A stretch of 64,000 bases of DNA from Scenedesmus sp. ARA3 (Eukaryota; Chlorophyta; Chlorophyceae; Sphaeropleales; Scenedesmaceae): positions 22,814 to 86,813 of the forward strand of contig RWJK01001544.1 in assembly GCA_004335835.1 (NCBI GenBank), given 5' to 3'. Below the pieces are notes generated by a model. It saw only the letters and a list, made by a program, of their open reading frames with translations. It was not told the origin of the DNA and did not search any database. The first letter of the stretch is position 1, and every line of letters begins with the position of its first letter. Of this stretch, positions 43,782 to 53,670 are shown one piece after another. A program made the position numbers and the translations under genes.

Positions 43782-45508
43782 CTAAGGGCACTGTTGAGCT
43801 CTTTCCACAACTGCAGCTGGCGGCATGCCGTAGATTTCGTGCACAATGCCAGCCACCTGCGGCGCAGAAGTGCAGAGACAACTTTGTAAGCAGCCAACGG
43901 CAGGTTCTGTCAACAGGTGGAGCAGCAAGCATGCAGCCACAGCTATTGCACGGCTACACGGCTGCTGCACCTGCGGTGATGTGTATGTTTGTTGGTCTTC
44001 ACTCGTTGAAATTTGTACAACACAGCAAGCAGCACGCACCGTAGAAAACGTGTAGCCCGCTTCTTTCCAGTACTGGACCAATCTGTCTAGCGTATCCGGG
44101 CACATGCCAATACCCCAGGGCGCTGCGTGCATCAGCACCACTCCACTCAGGCCTTGCTGTACTGTAGGTGGCCCATACACATTGAAAAGCTCCCCGCACT
44201 TGTCCTTGTTGCCACCCACAGCAAAGTCCTTGCCATCAATGGTCCTGCAAGCAGCAACAACGGCAGCAGAAGTAGTAGGCAGCAAACATCGGACAGAGAT
44301 TGTGAGGAGCCTTTGTGGGGCAGTAGTCAACAGCGTACCCGTAGCCAGCGAGGCTGCATGCATTGCCGCAACTGCACTTGGCGTGCAGTTGCCAGGCAGG
44401 GAGAAGCATTTAGCTAGGTGTAAGCAGCATCCTACATCACAAATTCTTATGTGTCTCATGAAGTGAAGCACAAGAAAAAGCAACAGTGCAGCACCTCCAT
44501 CGTACAGCATACAAAAGACTTGTGCCAGCTGGTACAGTGTTACGTTGCAGGCGGCGCCTTATACATTTGCAGCACTCACCAGGACACATGGATGTGCTGC
44601 TTGCGCACCGCGCTCCACAGGTGCGCCACAGTACTGCTGGCTGCCTTGTCTGCACTCCAGAAGCCAGCACCGTATGGGGCTCTGAACAGCTGCAGAGTAT
44701 CGCAGAGGGTCGATGCATGAGAGCCGTGCTTGGACGCAAAGCTCGCATGCTGTTACACATATGCATTCTGCTGTGCATCTGGTTCTGTTGGTGGTTTCAG
44801 AGCACCCTTACTTGCACTTCGCAGCAGATCCTGTTCACCAGGATACATTTCATCTGAGGTTGAGGCCTGTGAAATACTAGCACAACAGACGCTGTCAACA
44901 TTACACAAAGAGGTGGAATTCCACCACAGCACGCAGTTATTATTGTAAAACGATGCACTGCCAGTGCTTGCATGGCTCACCGGCACAGTGCTGCCGTCTG
45001 TCAGGCTGCTGATGTTGCCAACCCCCCATGCGATCTGCTGGTCAATTTGATCAGGCTGCAGCTTTGTAAGGTCCAGGTGCTGCGCTGCATGCGAGCCGAT
45101 GTCATGGCCCTGCTGCACAGCACGCACTGCGGCAGCCTGCAGCACATGGCAGCAAGCATCCCACAGGCATGTCTTGCTGAAGAAAAATAAGCATCCAAGC
45201 AAGTTGCTGCACAGCATGCAGCGCAGCAGCCTGCAGCAACATGGCAAGCAGCAGCCAAGCCAGTGAAAGGCAAGCCAGCAAAGACAGGTACGTCACTTGC
45301 CAATCAGCATTTGAGATGGGTGCAACTGTCCCAGCAGCTCGTGCATGTCAGTTGCGGTGCCACAATTAGAGCAGTAACGCAGCATCGCTTGCCAAAAGCT
45401 GCTCGTCTGCGCACCCTGTGTCATTTTCTGTGCATGCTGCTGCAATATCAGACAAATTTGCACATCCTCAGCTGTGTGCTGTGCAAAGACCTGCACTGCT
45501 GCTGCTGC

Positions 45509-45564
<56 letters not shown>

Positions 45565-46472
45565 ACCTTGTGTGCAGGCGCTGCACCAGGCTGTAGGTTG
45601 GGTGTGTTCCAAAAGAAAGTAGCCTTGATGCCGTGCCTTGCCAGCACATCCAGCACAGGGTTCAGCCCTGAGGCTTCTGGGCCGTCATCAAACGTCAGCG
45701 CAAGCACCTGCAGCAAAGGCCATGGCACAAGGCGGTGGTTTGCGGCCGTCATCATCTTCAAATCACTAATAAAGCCTTGGCCATGCGTTATCAGCCTCAC
45801 GCCCTGCTGGAGCGGTGATGTGGTGTGCAGTATGTAGCAGAGCACGTGTAGCTGCCCCACATGCCGTCAGGCATGTGTGTTTGTGTCAGCTCATATCAAC
45901 AGGGATTGTGGGTTGCTTGGCGGCTGCCTCCTCCTGGCGCTGACACCATTCTGTGTTTCGACCATCGCTGGTGCTGTACAGCAATGCAAGGTAGCTGTGT
46001 GACAAAGTGCAGGCAGTGCACAACATGCAAGTGTATATGGGTGTATATATATATATGGGTGTATATATATGGGTGTATATATATGTATAAGGGTTGGCTG
46101 CGGTATCTGCTGGTCGTGCATCTGCTGCAGATTGCTGTTTTCGGGTAGGGGGCTCTGTGCATGTCATGGCAAGAAAGACAGCACAGCTGGCTGGTTGCCA
46201 CTGTTGATAATGCATCACAAAACAGGCTGGCGCCTGAGGAACCCGTTCAAGAAATCCAACAGGCTTAAGAGCGGACCATGTCTACGTGCTGGATGATGCC
46301 ATTGCGATAAGCTACTATGCTGTTGCTCACCTTCCGCTGCGACCTCCAATTGAAAGGCACGTGCGGGTACTGGTCCATGCACACATCACGTACTGCATGG
46401 GTTCAAAGCAAGTGCGCGACTGCGTAGGAATATTCGGTTTTACTGCATATTGAAGCATGGTACCAACGATGA

Positions 46473-46538
<66 letters not shown>

Positions 46539-46809
46539 ACGCACTTGTGTGTTGGCTCAGGTTGTGCGCGTGCTCCGCAGCTCTGCTGCTTTCAACCTGT
46601 AACTGCGACCTGTGGTGTACAAAAAGCTCCGCTAAGCTCCTGTAGCACTTCATGACTGCAAACTAGGCGTATTGGACTCTGCTGCTCACCCTACAGACGA
46701 TAGAGGCTGCGGCATGTGACCATCGGCAGAACCAGCTGCTGCTGCTGCCACTACTGTCGACTGGCAGGCCCAGCTCAATGTGATTGCTATGCAAACCAAG
46801 CAATAACAT
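43782..46809 (-). CDS. NodB-homology polysaccharide deacetylase
   Basis: Exons 45567-45707, 44981-45136, 44580-44689, 44040-44244 and 43782-43856 join in phase and hold the whole catalytic domain. Two upstream exons (46690-46809 and 46331-46369) complete a 281-residue model but are less certain. All five NodB motifs can be seen: LALTFDDGP with the metal Asp pair, HDIGSHAAQHLDLT with the two His ligands, FRAPYGAGFWS, SWTIDGKDF, and GVVLMHA. The family removes N- or O-acetyl groups from chitin, peptidoglycan or related polymers in a metal-dependent reaction. In an alga the substrate is likely a wall or extracellular glycan. No clear signal peptide shows in the modelled N-terminus, so the true first exon may differ. 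Confidence 0.8.
45196..45230 (-). repeat. Upstream echo of a deacetylase exon start
   Basis: The exon starting at 45136 begins AAAVRAVQQGHDIGSH. In the intron before it AAALHAVQQLAW follows another CTGCAG and then drifts into intron sequence. Confidence 0.65.
45510..45563 (-). repeat. (CAG)n at a deacetylase intron start
   Basis: In the sense strand a CAG run of about 18 units begins at the GTCAGCAG donor after the TFDDGP exon. This is the opposite orientation to most intronic runs in the window. Confidence 0.85.
46037..46092. repeat. TATATGGGTG-type microsatellite
   Basis: A TATATATGGGTG-like unit is repeated about four times in an intron of the deacetylase gene. It is the most AT-rich patch in the region. 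Confidence 0.75.
46475..46538 (-). repeat. (CAG)~21 tract in the first deacetylase intron
   Basis: A pure triplet run of about 21 units, CAG in the sense of the gene, lies between the two uncertain 5' exons. Confidence 0.88.
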
Positions 46810-48710
46810 TGTCTGCAAGCCATAGCGTTGTTGTACGTTCGTTGTGCGACTGGCGCACGAACTATGGTCAAGATCGGTGATCGGTACTGAAAAACGCGCG
46901 AAGGGACGACACAGAGATTCGACGAGCCAGTGAGCTTCCAGGGCTTTTGCATTCGAAATCAATGAGTTGTGTATGCAAGCTTTCAACATAATGAGTTACA
47001 GACAGTCCAGACAGCAATGCCACATGTCATGCAGCAATCTTTTGCTGACACCACAGCACAGAGCAGCACACGGTCACCGCGTGGCATGGGCCGGAAACCA
47101 TCAGCCGGCTGGTGCTAGGAAACATGATTCACATGAATCTTCATGCTGTGGAAACCTGAACACTGTGTGATAGCAGCACAGGATGCTAGCACAGCGTGGT
47201 GCTGCTGAAACAATTGGACAACAGCCCATGCCACAAAGCATGGCCCAGAAGGGCAGCCAGCATGCACCGCATCAGCGAGCAAACCAAGGGGGGACAGATG
47301 CCATCAGCAGGCCATTTGATGCTGACATGGTGCATAAGAGAGCCTAGAGCGCACAACATGCGACAAAGTGCGCACAATGCAGGTGCAGACGAGCTGCGGC
47401 AACAGCTGCCAATTGCGGACAGTGGTATGTTGCACACCCAACACAGGAGCGCCCCGCTCATACCCAGCATACAGGAGGCACAATGAGGCGTCCAAGGATG
47501 CGCTACTGGCAAAAGAATACATACGAAAGTCTGCACTGTGTGCCCACCCATACAAGCCTCATCATTGAAGCATGCAGCAGCAGCAGCTAATATTACCGCT
47601 GCACCAAAAGTATACAAATTGCTGCCACTCGGCCATGCGGGTGGCGTCACATACGGCTAGAGGCAAAGAAGGTAAATGATATACACATGTACAACTTACG
47701 ATGATAATGCTGAAACAGTGGCGAGCATGGCCTGCTGCCGGGGAGCCTGTTAGCATGACGTACAGCGCACGCCAGCATGTGCACACCCTCATACTGCATT
47801 AGTCCTGCATTACACCTACACAACCCACAGAGGCAGCAAAACTAAAGCACCGCCGCGCACAGGACCCTGCTCAAAGCAGCATGGCCCCTACTGTATACCA
47901 ATGTATTATCACACAGCAGACCACACATGAAGCGTAAGTTAATAGGGAAAACAGCTGCGCTGTATCCTGTGATGAGCTGGCATGCCTGCTGCCTGTTGCC
48001 CCTTTGCGGAAAGCTTGCCTGCTGCTCATCACCACTGCATGTCCACACCTGGCAGGTCATCAGCTACATGCTACGCTGCACCACACAGTACGTGGCAGCA
48101 CAGTCCATTTGCAATGACAATGCTCGTGCTCATGTAGCCTAGCGCGCCACCAGCCACCAGGAGCACAGCTCACACATAAGATGGGGTCACTCTGTTCCCC
48201 AGGTTTGCCCAAAACGACACACAGAAGCACACCATAGTGTGTGTGCCACACCAGAGGCACTAGCCGCAGCCCTGCAGGAGCATATTTCAGGCTCCGGTGC
48301 TGACCATGTCAGCTGGTTTGAATGAATCTGAACACACAGCAAGCCTCTAGCAGCAGCAGCAGCAGCAGCAGCCCAGGAGCCACCTGCAAGTGTGCCTCCA
48401 CACAATGCTGGGCTAGTGGCGCAACGCGGAAGTCGGGATAGACCTACGTCATCAGCAGCCAAGAATCACAGCACGCATGCGCGTGCATTGTGCACAGGAC
48501 TGCTGCGTCCAACCAGACAGCTGGCATGCGCAGCGAGGGCTGTTACGCGGTTCGCAAACATCACCGTGCTGATGTCCACACGGCCTCACCCAAACCATTC
48601 ACCACACCCAAAAACACTTCAGTATGTTCACCAAATTGTCACTAACTGCAGTAGATGCTGCTCGAATGCCGAGCATGCAGCCACAAGCCAGGTTTCAGGT
48701 CGTCTGCAGT
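46810..48710. other. Gene-poor interval
   Basis: No supported gene. Open frames such as 47186-47650 minus and 48187-48462 minus lack motifs and splice partners. A short CAG run lies at 48350-48372. Confidence 0.5.
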
Positions 48711-49022
48711 TCACTTGCTGCTGACGATGTCAATGCTGCTCCTGTGGAAGCTGCCACTGCTGCGGGCAAGCGCCTGGCTGACAGTAGAGCACGAATTGGC
48801 AGCAGCAGTATGCGCCTTGTGCTTATGGTGCTGGTGGTGCTTTGCAGCGCGGCTACTGCTGCCACTGGTGCTGCTGCTGATACGTTCCAGCCTGGCATCA
48901 AGCTGCTCCCTCTGCAGCATCCTCTTGCGCTTTTCAGCTTCCTGACGCTGCTGCTCCTCTAAGCGCTTCTGCGTATTGCTTTTCATCGAAGCCAGGTAGC
49001 AAACCAAGAATCCGCCAGTCAT
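48711..49022 (-). CDS. Small coiled-coil ORF, hypothetical
   Basis: A single open frame of 103 residues starts at an ATG with a short hydrophobic N-terminus (GGFLVCYLASM). It then has a strongly helical charged stretch (NTQKRLEEQQRQEAEKRKRM, then LQREQLDARLERI) and a His/Ser-rich tail. The layout suggests a small tail- or signal-anchored coiled-coil protein. No family is recognised. A further upstream exon is possible, as the frame is open a little beyond the ATG. Confidence 0.4.
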   Translation of the reverse strand: MTGGFLVCYLASMKSNTQKRLEEQQRQEAEKRKRMLQREQLDARLERISSSTSGSSSRAAKHHQHHKHKAHTAAANSCSTVSQALARSSGSFHRSSIDIVSSK

Positions 49023-49945
49023 GATTGTAGGTGCGCAAGGTAGCAGCGGACACGAGTTGATTGTAAACGCAACAGCTTAAAAGCATAATGCCGGCTGAGG
49101 AGCAAAACGGAGCAGCCATGGCTCACAGGACACGGTGTCGATCTTAGCGAGGCATCAGCAGGAGTGACTGACAGTGTGACCAAACTTCTGGCCTGGAAGT
49201 TCTTGGCAGAACCCTAGAAACAATGCGAGCATTTGGGCAAGGTGTAGCATGTCACCAGATACAAGACAGATTTGGCAGCAACGCGGAATCAGGGGCAGCT
49301 GCGCTGGTTCTGGTGCTGCTGTCGCTGCTGCTGCCAGCAGTGCCGCTGACCCTTCCTGACAGACATGCATGCCCTGACAGGTGTCTGTGTGATTTTCATA
49401 TGTAACCGTCCTTCTGCCACATGCATTGTAGATAGTACAGGCTTTTCAATGGCATCGTGTGCTATGCGATCAACAGTGCTCAACAGCTGCCTCACACATG
49501 TGCCTCTACGTGAAAGGGCCAGAACCCGCTGCGTGCCGCCTAGTTTCACTTGCCTGGTAGCACAACTTCTGCAGGACGTGATAAAGTTTGCATACTCAAC
49601 AACACGCTTGTGATCCTCGGAAGGTGCTGTGCCTGTTTCCGGTGTTGACGCCTCAACTGCCGGCACACCTGTGATCGGCTTGCAAGCCTATTTCGGACCG
49701 TGATCTGCCTGTAATCAAACACGGTCACAAACGTAAAAGCAAAGCAGGCTGCGTGGAAAGCTGATCTCGTCGAAATGCACGCGGCAGCTCACCTGCAGCG
49801 TTCCCACCATGCTCTAGTAGCACCAAAACGACAGACGTATGGCATGACGTCGGGTAAGCTATTGATAGCTGCAAGCTACGCAACCTGCTGTAGCAGACTG
49901 CTGTATCATGCAGCAGACAGCAGTATCTGCTCTCCGAAACCAGGC
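49023..49945. other. Divergent spacer before the phosphomutase gene
   Basis: Holds the promoter of the phosphomutase gene. A minus frame at 49289-49666 is open (from MPAVEASTPETG) but could not be tied to a gene. Confidence 0.4.
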
Positions 49946-52900
49946 ATGCGTGCAGCTGTCGACATGGACGCATCATCACACCACCTCACACGCCTCTCTT
50001 CGGCCTTTTTGGCGTCAGTTCGCGGTCCATGCAGCCGCAGCAGGGCGGTCACGCCTGTAACTGCCTACCTGCCACCAGCAGCACCACCAGCATCTGCTGA
50101 TGTGGCTCAGGCATTCAAGCGGCTGCAAAATGGCAGCGATGTGCGTGGTGTAGCTCTTGCAGGTGAGAAGCAGCTGTCTTGTATACGAGCCTGTAGCATG
50201 CAGCAGAGGTTGTCAAGAAAACAGAACCGCACTGCTGAGCTGCAAAGAATGCTGGCATGCAGTCAATGGGATGTGTAGTGCAGGCACCATCAGATAGCTG
50301 CAGCACCTGCACAGAGAGACAGAGCATCTGCCATAGAACAGTAACCACAATGCAGTATGTATCCTTCCACCAGTGCACGCCTGTTTTGCTCACCAACCTG
50401 CTGCTGCTGCCGCATTCGGTTCTGGTCTTCACACTGTGCCTGGTACCGCTCGCGCACACCCTCGCCAGTCAACCCTGGTGATGCCATCACCCTGACGCCA
50501 GCAGCAGCCTTCTTCATTGCAGCCGGCTTTGTGGACTGGCTGCGCAGCAGGGGCGTGACAGACGTCAAGGTAACCATGACAGCCTCAGAACTGTCCATGG
50601 CACATGTTGGCGGTTGCATAACAAAATTGCATGCAGCAGGGGCGTGACAGACATTAAGGTAGCAATGTTGGCACGGCTGGTCACGTCAGATGCCCCAGTC
50701 GCATGTGGCATTGCGGATGCCGTTGGTTGTGCATGATGGCCAGCCTACAGTCCAGGAGCAACAATCCCTTGTATGCTCCGCTGCTGATGGCGCAGAGTTG
50801 CATCGATCGCTGTTGTGTTCTCATCATACAACTGCCCACTGCTCACTGTGCCGAGAAGTAGTGTATGCATGCTGCCGTTGCTGCTGCTGCTGCTGCGGCT
50901 GCTGCTGCCGCCTCACAGGTTGCTGTGGGCTGCGATCCGCGCGTGAGTGGCCCCCTGCTGATGCCTGCAGTGCTGGCAGGGCTGCAGTCTGCTGGCGCAG
51001 CAGCAGTGGATGTGGGCCTGTCCACAACACCTGCCATGTTCTACGGCATCATCGCACCAGGTCAGGAGCCGCGGTTGAATGGCAGCAGCTTGCATTGCTG
51101 CCAGCAGATGGGGCAGCAGAGGAATGGCCTGCCTGCCGGGGTCCAGACTCGCAGTCGCAGCAGCAGCAGCAGCGGCGGCGGCAGCAGTTGCAGCAGCGAC
51201 GGCAGCAGCAGCGCAGCAGCAACATGGCTGTGTATGATCTTTTTGCCATATGCTGAACTAAGCACCATCTTCTCCTTGTCTTCTTCGCTTCTTTGCTTCT
51301 TGCCACTGCACGTATGCAGGCTTGGCTGCGGCACGACGATGATTCTTCCCAGGTGTCTGTAGAAGCTAAGCTTGCATCTTCTCCTTGCCATCATGTCCCT
51401 GCAGGCTCTGCTGTCACGGGCTCCGTCATGCTGACCGCCGCCCACGTGCCCATGCACATTTACTTGCCTTTCGCTGCCTGTTTTGTCACCTTGGGCCTTG
51501 CAGGCTCCGCCGTCACGGGCTCCATCATGCTGACCGCCTCCCACATGCCCATGCACAACAACGGGCTCAAGTTCTTCACAGCAGAGGGAGGCCTGGGCAA
51601 GCCAGACATAGCAGCCATCTTGGAAGGAGCTGCAGCAAAGTGTGAGGCGGCTGCGGTGCCGCTGGGGGACTCGATTCTGGACGCTGCGTTCGTGCTGCGG
51701 CAGGTGAGGAAAGGCTTGAGATATGTTGACAATATGGTAAAATAATAACACATGTGGGACATTGCGTTCGGCAGTGGAATGGCAATAGCAGTGTGGAAAT
51801 GATGTGGTGTGTGGGATGTGTGAGGCTTTGAGGGTTTACACAGCCGAGGGGGCCTGGGCAAGCCAGACATAGCAGCCATACTGGAGGGCGCCGCAGCAAA
51901 GTGTGAGGCGGCAGCGGTGCCGCTGGGGGACTCGATCCTGGACGCTGCATTCGTGCTGCGGCAGGTGAGGAAAGGCTTGAGAATATGTCGAGAATATGTC
52001 TAAGAACACTTGTGGGATACTGCGTTTGGCAGCGAAGTGGCAATAGCAGTGTGGAAATGATGTGGTGTGTGGGATGTGGGAGGCTTTTGCGTTTGTTCTG
52101 CACAGCAGAGGGGGGCCTGGGCAAGCCAGACATAGCAGCTATCTTGGAGGGCGCTGCAGCAAAGTGTGAGGCGGCTGCGGTGCCGCTGGGCGACTCAACC
52201 TGGATGCGGCCTTTGTGCTGCGGCAGGTGAGGAAGCATGCGGGCCAAAGTGTGAGGCACGATGCAAAGTGTGACGCAGTGCATACAGCTGACAGATGGTG
52301 TGTAGGGCATACCCACCACACAAACACTACAAAATATGTTGCCTGCTGCTGCTGCTGCTGCTGCTCAGGCTGTCAAGACCCCTGCCACCCCCAGCAGCTG
52401 GCCGCTGCTGTCCAAGTATGCGGAGCACCTGAGGCACATGATTGTGGCGGGCATTCAGCACCCACAAACCCCGGACAAGCCACTGACGGGGCTGAAGATC
52501 GCAGTGGATGCTGGCAACGGCAGCGGAGGCTTCTTCGCCACGCAGGTGCATGCTCACCTAGTGTACCACCTTTACCAATATCTTGTGTATTAGCATGTAT
52601 GAGCCTGGAGGCAGTGGATGCTGGCAATGGCAGCGGAGGTTTCTTTGCATCCCAGGTGCATACTTGCTTGCTTACACATTGCTTTGGTTTGTGTTGGCAC
52701 GTGTGTATGTACAATAGGGATTGGCTGCGTGTGAGTGTGTGTGCGTCAATTTCAAAACAGGCGTCACTGCTGTCTCGCTGCAGACAAGAGGTTGCTGTGC
52801 ACGACTTATTTCTTTGAAACAAGGCCTCCGCCCAGCAGGGATAACATCTGCTGCTGCTGCTGCTGTTGCTGCTGCCAGGTGCTTGAGCCGCTGGGTGCTG

Positions 52901-53203
52901 ACGTGTCAGGCAGCCAGTTCCTGGAGCCCGATGGCACCTTCCCCAACCACATCCCCAACCCGGAAAACAAGGCAGCCATGGATGCAGCAGTGAACGCAGT
53001 CAAGCAGTCAGGTAAGGCCTGCTGCTTCTACTGCTGCTGGTGCTGTATTGCCAGTGCATTGTACAGCAGCAGCCGCATGTTGCCTGCAGAACAAGGATGC
53101 AGATTTACACACGCATTGTCTGCATGACGCAACTGCTGCTGCTGATGCCGCCACTGGCGCAGACCTGGGCGTCGTGATCAATACGGAAGTTGAACACTTC
53201 CTA

Positions 53204-53243
<40 letters not shown>

Positions 53244-53636
53244 AGGCGCCGACCTGGGCATCGTGTTTGACACTGATGTTGACCGCAGCGCGATCGTGGG
53301 CAGTGACGGCACGCCCATCAACAGCAACAGGTTCATCGCGCTCACGGCGGCCATCGTGCTGCAGGTGCGGCAGCGGTTGATGATTTGGTAATGATGATGA
53401 TGTGGTGATCAGGGTGCTTGATAACATTTAGCGGCCATTTGCTGGCGCTGCTCATTGGCGTACCCCCTCAAAGGTTTGATCTGAGTCGCTGCATGATCTG
53501 TCAGGAACGCATGCCAGCGAATGAGCGCTTGATGTGTGCCACGGTGCTCACCCACCGTTGCTGAGAATGGGATTTAGCGCCATGTAGAACTTGTACGTGC
53601 ACACTCACAGACGCACCTCGCGCTGCTGCCGCCGCC

Positions 53637-53670
<34 letters not shown>

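Noticed and set aside
46037..46092. TATATATGGGTG array as a promoter element
   Set aside because: It lies inside an intron and has the form of a microsatellite.
49289..49666. Minus-strand frame starting MPAVEASTPETG as a gene
   Set aside because: The first 30 codons look protein-like, but no fitting splice partner or family was found and it sits in the phosphomutase promoter interval.
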